NCBI RefSeq assembly: GCF_037055325.1
Contig: NZ_CP146373.1
Span: forward strand, 1,612,001-1,676,000
DNA from: Arachnia propionica
GTDB lineage: Bacteria > Actinomycetota > Actinomycetes > Propionibacteriales > Propionibacteriaceae
Length of the DNA: 64,000 nucleotides
Reading direction: 5' to 3'
In this document: one piece after another, positions 1 through 9,132 of the stretch
How the letters are laid out: each line of letters opens with the position of its first letter
Numbering within the stretch: position 1 is the stretch's first letter
The notes under the pieces: model-generated
Seen by the model: only the letters and a program-made list of their open reading frames with translations
The model's database searches: none
What the model was told of the DNA's origin: nothing
Made by a program: the position numbers and the translations under genes

Positions 1-2
1 AA

Positions 3-332
3 CACGAGCTGTTCCACGTCGACACCGGAACAACATTGGATGCGACCACTCTGCTGGTGGCCGACGTGATCCTCCCCACCGGCGCGGGGATTCTTCTCTA
101 CACGCAACGCACGGAGGGCGAGGAGAGAAAGCCGTCAGCCTTGTATCCCACCCCGGTGTCCTGGCTCGACACGACGAGCGGTCACGATTCACTGAGTCAG
201 GAGAAGATGACCCATATCTTGCACCACGCCTCCCAGGACGAGCGGAAAAACGGTTTCGCTCCATCACGCGCAACCCTCACCCCCGGGGTGGAGGCCCCAC
301 CGGAGTCACTACCGCTGCCAAAGGAGCGATGA
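3..332 (+). CDS. C-terminal end of a PQQ-like lipoprotein (partial)
   Basis: The reading frame is open from the window edge and ends at 332. Its residues (DTGTTLDATTLL..DVILPTGAGILL, then a VSWLDTTS segment) align with the C-termini of the three complete lipoproteins downstream (2435-3697, 5748-7016, 9132-10379), for example DTGTTFDITG..EVILPTGPGILM. It is therefore the last part of the lipoprotein of a preceding unit whose start lies outside the window. The tail carries an AAGGAG ribosome site for the next gene, which starts 4 bases after the stop. This C-terminus diverges from its paralogs after the ILPTG region. Function is unknown. Confidence 0.75.
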   Translation, partial: HELFHVDTGTTLDATTLLVADVILPTGAGILLYTQRTEGEERKPSALYPTPVSWLDTTSGHDSLSQEKMTHILHHASQDERKNGFAPSRATLTPGVEAPPESLPLPKER

Positions 333-335
333 TCC

Positions 336-2438
336 ATGTCCGATACCTCGATTCCAGAAGACGACATGGCAACCGACGGCATCGACGCCCCCATCACGGA
401 GGACACTGAAACCCTCGATTCGACGAAAGACCAGCGGCGATACACTTTCTTGGCGCGACACATCTCAACACTCAGGGCTCTCCGACTCGGTGGCCTATTC
501 ACTGTTGCCGCGGCAATCATTGTGACGATCGTCTGGTGGGTGCAGCTGACGCTGCTGTGGGGGGTCGTGTTCCCCTACTTCCTATTCACACTGGCCATTG
601 TGCTCCTTTGGTTTGTCGGCGCCCACCTGCGCCCTTTGAAACGCACACTCGCTGCCCTCACCGTTATCTGCACGGTCGTTGCCGTTGGTGTCATAGGGCA
701 ATATTGGTGGCTGATCCACGAACAATCCTCCATCTGGATCGTTCTGCCCTCCGTCCAGGCCTTGGCGACTCTGGGTTTGGGGATATTTATTGTTTCCGAT
801 GTGCTGCTGCGCGGCATCCGCGACCACCAAAACATCCCACCCGGTGATCCCTCCGATCCGGCCCGCTACCGTCCCAGGAAACACAACAACACGTCTTCGA
901 GACGCTGGGTCACTCTGCTCCGCCGGGCCGCTCTCGCATTGGCGCCGGTCACCGCTGCGGCAACCGCGGTCGCTCTCCTCCAGGCCTCGGCAGCTCCGAT
1001 CAGCCACACCGCCCCACTCCCCGAAGGACCCCTGCCGGAGCGCTCCACCGGGATCGGCACCACTCTCTCATGGACGAGAGACGTCACAGGACTGCTGGCC
1101 ACCGCGTCCGGAGCTGCCGGACCGGTGATACTGACCATCGACGGCTTGACCGGTCTCAACCCCGCCGACGGCACCACCCTATGGACCTACCAGCGTACAA
1201 ACGCCACATACGCGAAGATACTGGACCCGTATACATTCGGCAGTTTGTCGAGTTCCTACCTGGTGAGTAGCCCCAACGGCAGATATGTCGCCCTACGCAT
1301 CACATTCCCGGATGAACTCGCACAGATTCATGCCAAATTCATTACAAACGTGGTTGGAAAAGAAATACCGACCCACAATGCCGTGACGATCATTGTTGAC
1401 ACCCTCACCGGCCACGTGACCAACGAGCACCCGTCAAACATCAACTGGCTTCTACAACTCACCGATTCCGCCATTCTCGATGGCACCACCGCCTACAACC
1501 TCGACGACGGAAAAGTCCGCTGGACCCTGAAACCCCCGACCAAAGAGTCAGACTCAGATCACGTAAGCGACTATTCCGGCCCCGCGGGACACAGAAGCTT
1601 CATCCTGCCCGGACAATTTACCGGGTACAAACCAGAAAAACACATGAGCAGGTCGTTGACCCTGATGTCCGACACCGATCCGACTGACACCACGACGGTG
1701 GAAAACGTCGCAATTGACATCCTGACCGACTATCCGGTGATCGTAAATGGCCTCACCGCCCAGTACGCGAAAGCCCTTGTCGTCGAAAAAGAGGAAGGAG
1801 GAACGCCGAGAGCCATCCAAGCGCAGGAGACCCGCGTCGTGACGCTCGACTCCCTCGCAGGACTGGAAGAAATGAAACCTATAGACATGGGAAAGACCAT
1901 TGGGCTCAATGCGGCAGCATCCCACGCCTCCGGAACACTCGCCGCCTATCCGATCCCCGAGGATGGAAAGATAAAAATTCTAAAATACGACACGGTTGTC
2001 GACCACCTCGAATGGGGCAACCCGACGGTGGGTACCGTGTTCGATCCGACCACCCACACCGCCACCCCCGCCAACCAGTATCCCGGCCTGGCCGCCGCCA
2101 CCGTGGGCATCACCCCCACAGCCGGCAATGAAACAGTGTCAGCAGAAATCGTCATGAAACCTGCCGACGGGTCCACCGGAGCTTCAGTCCCCTTGGACAC
2201 ACGAACCATGTTTCAAACAATAAGCACCAATGAACCCATTCAAATCTTGGAGAAGAGAGCAAGAAGGGCTGCTGTACATATCATCGATGTTCCCGGGGCA
2301 ACTTTCGCAACCCTGAGAGTTGATGATGGCCTACCGGTCGATTCGGATTGGTATTCCTCGTATTCTCCATTCACGAGCACCGGATACGAGTACGCCCCTT
2401 CCTATCGCCTGTATGGTTTGACGGGAGATGCTTCATGA
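336..2438 (+). CDS. Polytopic membrane protein with extracellular PQQ-like domain (array unit 1)
   Basis: A 700-residue protein. It has a short acidic cytoplasmic N-terminus and a KDQRRYTFL motif near residue 30. About four hydrophobic segments follow between residues 50 and 160, with a fifth near 200-222. The remaining ~470 residues are hydrophilic and presumably extracytoplasmic. They open with a conserved PLPEGPLPERSTGIGTTL block and contain repeated blade-like motifs (GLTGLNPADGTTLW, DGTTAYNLDDGKVRW) typical of PQQ/BamB-type beta-propellers. It overlaps the lipoprotein downstream by ATGA, so the two are probably co-translated. It is paralogous to 3703-5751 and 7108-9132. No catalytic residues are recognised. 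The pairing suggests a cell-envelope complex; the role is unknown. Confidence 0.8.
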   Translation: MSDTSIPEDDMATDGIDAPITEDTETLDSTKDQRRYTFLARHISTLRALRLGGLFTVAAAIIVTIVWWVQLTLLWGVVFPYFLFTLAIVLLWFVGAHLRPLKRTLAALTVICTVVAVGVIGQYWWLIHEQSSIWIVLPSVQALATLGLGIFIVSDVLLRGIRDHQNIPPGDPSDPARYRPRKHNNTSSRRWVTLLRRAALALAPVTAAATAVALLQASAAPISHTAPLPEGPLPERSTGIGTTLSWTRDVTGLLATASGAAGPVILTIDGLTGLNPADGTTLWTYQRTNATYAKILDPYTFGSLSSSYLVSSPNGRYVALRITFPDELAQIHAKFITNVVGKEIPTHNAVTIIVDTLTGHVTNEHPSNINWLLQLTDSAILDGTTAYNLDDGKVRWTLKPPTKESDSDHVSDYSGPAGHRSFILPGQFTGYKPEKHMSRSLTLMSDTDPTDTTTVENVAIDILTDYPVIVNGLTAQYAKALVVEKEEGGTPRAIQAQETRVVTLDSLAGLEEMKPIDMGKTIGLNAAASHASGTLAAYPIPEDGKIKILKYDTVVDHLEWGNPTVGTVFDPTTHTATPANQYPGLAAATVGITPTAGNETVSAEIVMKPADGSTGASVPLDTRTMFQTISTNEPIQILEKRARRAAVHIIDVPGATFATLRVDDGLPVDSDWYSSYSPFTSTGYEYAPSYRLYGLTGDAS

Positions 2439-3697
2439 ATCTTCACAAGCAACTCATCTGCGCCTTGACCGGGCTGGTGTGTGTCGCCCTGCTGGCATCG
2501 TGCACCCCGCACAGTGATGGCGCTCGCTCGGTAACCATCACAGACGCTGGGAACACCTCCGAAATCCTCGGCTCTCCCATTCAGACCGAAACTGGCTGGA
2601 AGGTTACGTTTCCCGAATCAACAACCACGGCACGCGACAACTGCACGGCGACGGATTGGCCTGTAACCTATCTCGAGAGTCCCAATAACGAAAACGGGAA
2701 CGCCTCTTCCAAGGCTGCGAAACCTGAAACTACGCTGGTTTCACTGAATCCACAGGACGGCTCGGTGTGCTGGGCCCGCACCATAAAGCCAGCAATGCGC
2801 ACACACAACTTCCAAGACGATTCTGACACTCCCCAAAGCTTGTTCCTCAGAACCCAGCAGTGCGCAATTGCCGCGCTCGTTTCCAATGAGCGATATCTGG
2901 CTTTCTATCTCCGCCCCTGGATGACCTCCAAGGGAAGCAGCAACATCAGCGATCAGCGCATGAACATCATGGTCCTCGACACCGAAACCGGCAACGAGAT
3001 CCGCACCATCGAAGTATCCGGACTCGTCCTAGGACAAGCCATCGTCAACGACTCCCTCGTGGTCGAGACCGCCCAAAACTACTACCCCGCAGGCACCGGA
3101 ATCCTCAACGTCTTCTCCCTCACAGACCCCCACGCCGAACCAACCACCACCCGCACCGACAACTGGCTCATCGGCTCCACCAAAGACCCCCTCTTCATGT
3201 CCCCACAAAGCTCACTGTCACTGACACACAACACTCGCGACGGAAAAACACGTCAGATTTCGACCATCATCAAAGCAGCCACGTCCGGAGAGGCGCTGGA
3301 GACCATCACAGGCGTCATGGCCATTCATCCCAACGGCTGGATCGAACGCGCCAAGAACCCACAAGAAGCAGCAGAAACCGCCATCAGCCCCGACAAAACT
3401 CCACTAACAACCCTGCCCCGGGACCTGATCAATATTAACAGCGGAACGAGCCTGGATGTCACCGGACAATACGTGGCTGACGTGAGTCTTCCAACCGGCC
3501 CCGGCCTCCTCCTACAAACAGTCACCACGGTCGGGGAAGGAGAGAACAAGAAGACCACCTACACCAACCATTCCTGGCTTCCCGCCACCCCCGACGCCGC
3601 GGAACCACGCACCGACGACATGCAACGCATCGAGATAGACGGCGCTACTAATAAAGTCCTCAGCAAACCTATCCGCATGGGAGAGGAGGACATGTAG
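2435..3697 (+). CDS. PQQ-like lipoprotein (array unit 1)
   Basis: A 420-residue lipoprotein. The ATG at 2435 overlaps the stop of the preceding gene (ATGA) and is preferred over a start 87 bases upstream, because it places a signal peptide at the N-terminus with lipobox LLASC, so the mature protein would begin at that Cys. The mature part has propeller-like motifs (LNPQDGSVCWAR, VLDTETGNEIRTIEVSG) and a C-terminal WLPATPDAAEPRTDDMQ block shared with its paralogs. It probably sits on the outer face of the membrane next to the membrane partner. Codons around 3000-3200 are unusually poor in G on the coding strand. Ligand and function cannot be deduced. Confidence 0.8.
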   Translation: MNLHKQLICALTGLVCVALLASCTPHSDGARSVTITDAGNTSEILGSPIQTETGWKVTFPESTTTARDNCTATDWPVTYLESPNNENGNASSKAAKPETTLVSLNPQDGSVCWARTIKPAMRTHNFQDDSDTPQSLFLRTQQCAIAALVSNERYLAFYLRPWMTSKGSSNISDQRMNIMVLDTETGNEIRTIEVSGLVLGQAIVNDSLVVETAQNYYPAGTGILNVFSLTDPHAEPTTTRTDNWLIGSTKDPLFMSPQSSLSLTHNTRDGKTRQISTIIKAATSGEALETITGVMAIHPNGWIERAKNPQEAAETAISPDKTPLTTLPRDLININSGTSLDVTGQYVADVSLPTGPGLLLQTVTTVGEGENKKTTYTNHSWLPATPDAAEPRTDDMQRIEIDGATNKVLSKPIRMGEEDM

Positions 3698-3702
3698 ACA
3701 TC

Positions 3703-5751
3703 ATGTCCGAAGAACCCGAGATCACCCCCACCACACACGACACAGAAACCCCCACCGACGATGTCGGCACCCCGGCCACGGACGACACAAAGACTCCAGA
3801 ACCGGCGAAAGACCAGCGACGATACACTTTCCTGTCGCAACACGTCTCGATGCTCAGGGCTCTCCGATTCAGCGGAATTCTCACCATCCTTTCCGCGATC
3901 ATATCGATTCCTTCCCTGGGGGGCAACAACAACGCTTTTGGGCCATCCGACGGACTGTTTCTCGGATTGTTTCTGACATTTCTTCCGATTTCGATCTTCT
4001 GGGCTTGGAGCAGCCAGAAAAACTCCTGGCGACGCTTGATTGCCCTGCTCGTTGCCCTATGCTCGGTCACGTCCGCCGGTTTTCTGGTGCGCTGGTGGTG
4101 GACTCTCTACGACCAGACCTCGTTCAACTCCACTTTCCTACTGTCTTTTGGCCTGGCATCCCTCGGGCTGGGTTTGCTGATCGCCACCGACCTGCTGCTC
4201 CGGGGAGTCAGAGACCATGCGGGAATCGCTCCTGGCGGCAACGACGATCCATCCGTTCTTGCTACCTACCACCCCAGCGCGGACTCTGCCGCTACCGGCA
4301 CAGGGACCAGGATTTTGCACGGGATTCTCCAGTTCATTCGCATTGTGGTGCCCACCGCGGTGCTGGTCACTGCGGTCATTGTGGCTCATACGGTGGCGAA
4401 CCCGGTCACGCAGACGACCGCGCCGCTTCCCGAAGGGCCCCTACCCGAGCGTTCCACGGGCATTGGCACCACCCTCGCCTGGACCAAGGACGTGCCGGGA
4501 CTGCTGGCCACCACATCTGGAGCCGCCGGACCGGTGCTACTCACCACCGAGGGCGTGATCGGTCTCAATCCCGCCGACGGCACCACCTTGTGGAGCTACA
4601 CACGGAAAAGCACCGGCTTCTGCATGGACGTGATGTGGTGTGGAGAAGCTCCTTTTCGCGTGCACTATCCATACACCAGCCCCACGGGTCGATATATTGC
4701 TGTGCAATTCCGCATGCCGGAAGCTGTCATCAAGAAAACCATTCCATTTCAGGACGCCATGACAGTGATCCTGGACACCCTCACCGGGCAGGTCACCGGT
4801 GAACATCCATCAAAGATGGAGAGTAAGCTCCAGTTGACGGATTCTGCTCTTCTCGACGGAGACACCGCCTACAACCTTAATAATGGAGGGACCCGCTGGA
4901 AATTGAACGGATCGGGAAGTTCGATCGTCGGAGAAAGCGCCCATTCAGGCCCCGCAGGACACAGATCATTCATAGTGACTGGCCCCGGCTACAAAAAGAG
5001 TCTGATCTCCGATAGCGACCCGACCTCCTTCACCGAGGTGGCGAATCTCGCCAACGACCCCCTGACCGAACGGCTTGTGGTGGTGAATGGCTGGGCCGCC
5101 CAGTACACGAATCCTCCCGATCTCAAGGGCAGAGAGACGCACAAAAATATCGGGGGCGGGGAAGCGCGAGCCGTCACACTCGACTCCCTCGCCGGTCTAG
5201 ACGACGGCACCACCCCTATCGATCTCGGCAGAATCTCCGGGGTGAACTCCGCAGCCTCCCAGGCATCCGGAACCGTGACCACATATCCCCCATACGACGG
5301 TCGCTCCAAATTTGAACCCAGTGAATACACCGATGACATCTGGGTAGGAACTGTCTTTGATCCATCCACCCAACGTGTCACACCCGCCACTCAGCACGCG
5401 GGACTGGCAACCGCCAAGGTAGGGCTCATGGCAACCTCCGAGAAGGGACAGCTGTCGGGCTCCCTCGTCGTACGGCCAGGTGACGGCTCAAGCGGCGTCA
5501 CCGTCCCCATAGCCCCGGGCTCCACAGTAATACCCCCCGAGCAGCTCGCACGAGAGCGTGACCAGCAGCCCATGCAATTTTTCCCCATCGGCAACACAAG
5601 ATACGTTGACTCGCACAACGTGGAGAGGGCCGTCGACGCCATGAATACTCCCGAAGTGACACTCCTTCTGCTGAATGGCAGCCCCCCCTCCTTGCGTTAC
5701 AGCGATCCTCAGGCCTACCGGCTGTATGGACTGACGGGAGCCACCTCATGA
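3703..5751 (+). CDS. Polytopic membrane protein with extracellular PQQ-like domain (array unit 2)
   Basis: A 682-residue paralog of 336-2438 with the same layout: acidic N-terminus rich in Thr/Pro/Asp, KDQRRYTFL motif, about four transmembrane segments between residues 45 and 165, a fifth near 205-225, then a ~450-residue outer domain. The PLPEGPLPERSTGIGTTL block and the GVIGLNPADGTTLWSY blade motif are almost identical to unit 1, whereas other stretches diverge strongly, so the paralogs are mosaics. It begins 5 bases after the preceding stop, with GGAGAGGA upstream. Its stop overlaps the next lipoprotein by ATGA. Function is unknown; a duplicated envelope complex is the simplest reading. 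Confidence 0.8.
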   Translation: MSEEPEITPTTHDTETPTDDVGTPATDDTKTPEPAKDQRRYTFLSQHVSMLRALRFSGILTILSAIISIPSLGGNNNAFGPSDGLFLGLFLTFLPISIFWAWSSQKNSWRRLIALLVALCSVTSAGFLVRWWWTLYDQTSFNSTFLLSFGLASLGLGLLIATDLLLRGVRDHAGIAPGGNDDPSVLATYHPSADSAATGTGTRILHGILQFIRIVVPTAVLVTAVIVAHTVANPVTQTTAPLPEGPLPERSTGIGTTLAWTKDVPGLLATTSGAAGPVLLTTEGVIGLNPADGTTLWSYTRKSTGFCMDVMWCGEAPFRVHYPYTSPTGRYIAVQFRMPEAVIKKTIPFQDAMTVILDTLTGQVTGEHPSKMESKLQLTDSALLDGDTAYNLNNGGTRWKLNGSGSSIVGESAHSGPAGHRSFIVTGPGYKKSLISDSDPTSFTEVANLANDPLTERLVVVNGWAAQYTNPPDLKGRETHKNIGGGEARAVTLDSLAGLDDGTTPIDLGRISGVNSAASQASGTVTTYPPYDGRSKFEPSEYTDDIWVGTVFDPSTQRVTPATQHAGLATAKVGLMATSEKGQLSGSLVVRPGDGSSGVTVPIAPGSTVIPPEQLARERDQQPMQFFPIGNTRYVDSHNVERAVDAMNTPEVTLLLLNGSPPSLRYSDPQAYRLYGLTGATS

Positions 5752-7016
5752 ATTTTCACAGAAAACTGGCCGCAACAATCACGGGAGCACTTTTCCTTTC
5801 CCTACTGCTCAGCTCCTGCAGCCACAACACTGATCCTCATGCCGTGAAGAACAGCGACGCCGGAGACGTCTCACACCTCATCGAGGCCCCCGTGCAAAAC
5901 GCCACCGGCTGGAAGGCCACCGCGACATGGTATGCCATCCACAACAGCGCATCACCTGTCGTTTCCACACCCGGCGGCCCCATCGTCTTGTTCGACCCAT
6001 CCCGCACACAAAAAACCTCGTCATCCTCGGGAGAAACCGCAACGGGAACCCTCGTGGCCTTGAACTCCGAAGACGGCTCAGTACGCTGGGCACGCACAGT
6101 GGAGCCCGGCTTCCCCGAGGAATATCACCGCGGCCCCGACGACATCGAAGACGACATGCCTCAAACCATATTTGAAAATGCTCTGGGAGGAAGGCGAAAA
6201 TTCGTCGCAGCCAGCCCGAACGGTCGCTATCTGGCCGTCCGGCTCCTGCCCTACATGACATCCAAGAACCCCCACAGCTTCGGTGACCAGCACACGCACA
6301 TCACTGTCCTCGACACCGAAACCGGCAACGAGGTCCGCACCGTCGAAGTCACAGGAATCGTTCTGGGACACGCCCTGACCAACGACTCACTCGCAGTCGA
6401 AACCGCTGAAAACTTCTACCCAGCAGACACCGGAAAAATCGACATATTCTCCCTCACAAACCCTCAGGAAAAACCAACCACCACACACACAAACCGCTGG
6501 CTCACCGGAGCAACCAACAACTCACTACTCCTATCACAACAAAACACCGACGAAAATTACTACAGCTACGAGCAGCTCTACACCCTCACCACGCTCAGTA
6601 TCACCGGCGAAGAAGAAGACACCATCACGGGCGTTACCGCCATTCACCCAGGCGGCTGGATAGAACGTTTCAAAGACCCAGAAACCGCCGCAACCATATT
6701 CCAGACAACGCAGGGAGAGACGCAACGCACGAAAGAGCTGAATGCACTCCCCCGCGACCTGGTCAACCTCGACACCGGAACCACCTTCGACATCACCGGC
6801 CTATCCACAACCGAGGTGATCCTGCCAACCGGCCCCGGGATTCTGATGCGAACAGCAACAACAACCGAAAAGGATGGAAAGGAAAGCACCACCTACACCG
6901 CAACCTTCTGGCTTCCCGCCACACCAGACGCCACGGAACTACGCACCAACGACATGCAACACATCAAGGGCGAAGTGGCCAGCGAACCCATCCACATGGG
7001 CGATGAGGTGATATAG
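5748..7016 (+). CDS. PQQ-like lipoprotein (array unit 2)
   Basis: A 422-residue lipoprotein with a signal peptide ending at lipobox LLSSC. The start at 5748 overlaps the upstream stop (ATGA). The body shares LNSEDGSVRWARTVEPG, VLDTETGNEVRTVEVTG, LTNDSLAVETAENFYPA and FWLPATPDATELRTNDMQH with the other array lipoproteins. These are the repeated strands expected of a PQQ/BamB-like propeller, and no enzyme motif is seen. The C-terminal half uses few G-ending codons. A gap of ~90 bases follows, the longest inside the array, so the third unit could have its own promoter. Confidence 0.8.
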   Translation: MNFHRKLAATITGALFLSLLLSSCSHNTDPHAVKNSDAGDVSHLIEAPVQNATGWKATATWYAIHNSASPVVSTPGGPIVLFDPSRTQKTSSSSGETATGTLVALNSEDGSVRWARTVEPGFPEEYHRGPDDIEDDMPQTIFENALGGRRKFVAASPNGRYLAVRLLPYMTSKNPHSFGDQHTHITVLDTETGNEVRTVEVTGIVLGHALTNDSLAVETAENFYPADTGKIDIFSLTNPQEKPTTTHTNRWLTGATNNSLLLSQQNTDENYYSYEQLYTLTTLSITGEEEDTITGVTAIHPGGWIERFKDPETAATIFQTTQGETQRTKELNALPRDLVNLDTGTTFDITGLSTTEVILPTGPGILMRTATTTEKDGKESTTYTATFWLPATPDATELRTNDMQHIKGEVASEPIHMGDEVI

Positions 7017-7107
7017 GAGTCATATGGCGTCGACACGAGCAGCTTCGGGGAAGCGCCTTTTCTCAATAACTGCTCGCACATGACCCGTTCGTGTTCGACA
7101 ATGAAAT

Positions 7108-9132
7108 ATGCCCCAGACATCCGACACCGCCATCAGGACCGTAGCTCCTTCGCTGCGTTTCATTCCTAGCCTCAGGGATCTGAGGCTGGCGGGGCTAGGG
7201 GTCGTCGCTATCGCTGCGCTTCTGGCGATCCCATCCTGGGGCGACATCGCCCTGCTCCTACCCACCATCACTCCTCACCTCCTGACACTCGCCGCGATAC
7301 CGGTTTTCTGGCTGTTGGCCGTCTGGTTGGGCTTCCGGAGAATCACCCCGACCGTGATCGTCACGGTGGGTTCGATCGCGGCGGTCGGTTTCCACTGTCG
7401 TCGATGGTGGGTGATTTACGAGCAGTCGTCGATCCGGTTGGGGTTGCTGCTGGTCATGGCCTTAGTTTCCCTCGGGCTCGGGTTGTTCGCGGCATCCGAC
7501 CTGCTGCTGCGGGGCATCCGCGACGGCATGGATCCGCGCCCCGAGGCCTCCGACGACCCCGCCCGCTTCCGTCCCCTGCTACGCACCCCCGTATCGCCGG
7601 ACACCAGGGTTCGCCGGCTCACCCGCGTCCTGCCCCCCGTCCTTGCGCTGGTGCTGGCGGTGCTACTGGTTCATGTGTTCACGAATCCAGTCTCCCAGGT
7701 CGCTGCGTCCCCGCCCCCGGGTAGCCTGCCCGCTCGGCCCACCCGCATCAGCACCACACCCACTTGGGAGAAGGAGGTCCCGGGGCTGCTGGAGGTGGCC
7801 GCCGGTGCGGCAGGCCCGATGCTTTTCACCGACGAGGGATTGACCGCTTTGAATCCCACCGACGGCTCCGTTCTGTGGAGCTACCGCCGCGACAGGGCCT
7901 CCTACGTTAGTCTGCCATTCCTCGGCAACGAGATTCCCCAAGGGTCCCTTGCCACAACCAGCCCAACCGGTCGCCACGTCGCCTTCCGAATCAGGAGCGC
8001 GAAAGACCTGACGGATAAACACCGGGACAGCCAGGACCGTACAGACAAGACCCTGGTGTACGACGCCGTGACCATCGTCATCGACACCCTCACCGGGCAG
8101 GTCACCGGGGAGCATCCCTCCAATACAACCTGGCGCATCCAGCTCAGCGATTCCGCCCTTCTGGACGGCGACACCGCCTACAATCTGACCGATGGGCAGC
8201 AGCGCTGGACCATGAAAGGGCCCCACCGTTCGACCCACAACCCCGCCGGCGAGTCGACGGATTACTCCGGTCCGGCGGGACACAATCCCTTCATTCTCAG
8301 CTACACCGAGAACGAATTATACAGTGACAAAGCTCTCGACGGCGTTCTGAAAATCGCCCCCGACACCGATCCCACGAAGGTTTCCGAGGTGGTGAGCATC
8401 GCGGTCGGAGGCAGGCACTCCACTCCCGTCGTCGCAGGCGGGTGGGTCGCACACTTCACGGAACCAATCGATGTTCACAACAGCGAACCCAACGAATATG
8501 GAAAGACCCACGAAATAATCACCAACGGCATCGAGACGGAGGCCGTCACCCTCGACTCCCTCGCCGGCCTGGAACCGAAATCCCCGGTGGCCCTGGGCAA
8601 GACGACGGGCATCAATTCCTACGCATCCAGGGCGACGGGAACCCTCGCCGCCTACCCGGACTATTCACCCGATCCTCTTCCCATTTGGGAACTTCACGAC
8701 AGATACAACAAACCAAAGGTGGGAGCAGTATTCGATCCGGTCACCCGCACCACCACTCAGGCATCCCACTACCCCGGGCTCGCAGCAGCCACGGTGGGAA
8801 TCGCCGTGATCACCGGCGACGGGTCGAGGAACGGAGCGATCATCGTGCAGCCCAGCGACGGTTCACAGGCGGCCATGATGCCCATCGCCCCGGGGACCAC
8901 GGCCGAGCCTCCCGACTCGCTGGGCGCCAGGTCCCCTGAGGCCCTGCCTCAGCTCGCGGCCCCGCACAAAGGAGAAACCGCCTCAACCATTTTCATGACG
9001 GCCCCGGGTCTCACCCTCGTGGCCTTCGACCCCGAATCCGGAGTCGGGTACGAGTCACACAACGACAACACCGATACCAGCTACGTCCACCAGCACGTTC
9101 ATCACCTGTACGGCCTGACGGGAGAGTCCTGA
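7108..9132 (+). CDS. Polytopic membrane protein with extracellular PQQ-like domain (array unit 3)
   Basis: A 674-residue third paralog. Its N-terminus differs from units 1 and 2 (no KDQRRYTFL) but keeps the LRDLRLAGL segment, about four membrane helices within the first 150 residues and a fifth near 192-212. The outer domain keeps the EGLTALNPTDGSVLWSYRR motif, DGDTAYNLTDGQQRW and the C-terminal HHLYGLTGES. The stop overlaps the next ATG by one base. No strong ribosome site precedes the ATG, so the exact start is less sure than for its paralogs. It is more GC-rich and more diverged, suggesting an older copy than units 1 and 2. Confidence 0.78.
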   Translation: MPQTSDTAIRTVAPSLRFIPSLRDLRLAGLGVVAIAALLAIPSWGDIALLLPTITPHLLTLAAIPVFWLLAVWLGFRRITPTVIVTVGSIAAVGFHCRRWWVIYEQSSIRLGLLLVMALVSLGLGLFAASDLLLRGIRDGMDPRPEASDDPARFRPLLRTPVSPDTRVRRLTRVLPPVLALVLAVLLVHVFTNPVSQVAASPPPGSLPARPTRISTTPTWEKEVPGLLEVAAGAAGPMLFTDEGLTALNPTDGSVLWSYRRDRASYVSLPFLGNEIPQGSLATTSPTGRHVAFRIRSAKDLTDKHRDSQDRTDKTLVYDAVTIVIDTLTGQVTGEHPSNTTWRIQLSDSALLDGDTAYNLTDGQQRWTMKGPHRSTHNPAGESTDYSGPAGHNPFILSYTENELYSDKALDGVLKIAPDTDPTKVSEVVSIAVGGRHSTPVVAGGWVAHFTEPIDVHNSEPNEYGKTHEIITNGIETEAVTLDSLAGLEPKSPVALGKTTGINSYASRATGTLAAYPDYSPDPLPIWELHDRYNKPKVGAVFDPVTRTTTQASHYPGLAAATVGIAVITGDGSRNGAIIVQPSDGSQAAMMPIAPGTTAEPPDSLGARSPEALPQLAAPHKGETASTIFMTAPGLTLVAFDPESGVGYESHNDNTDTSYVHQHVHHLYGLTGES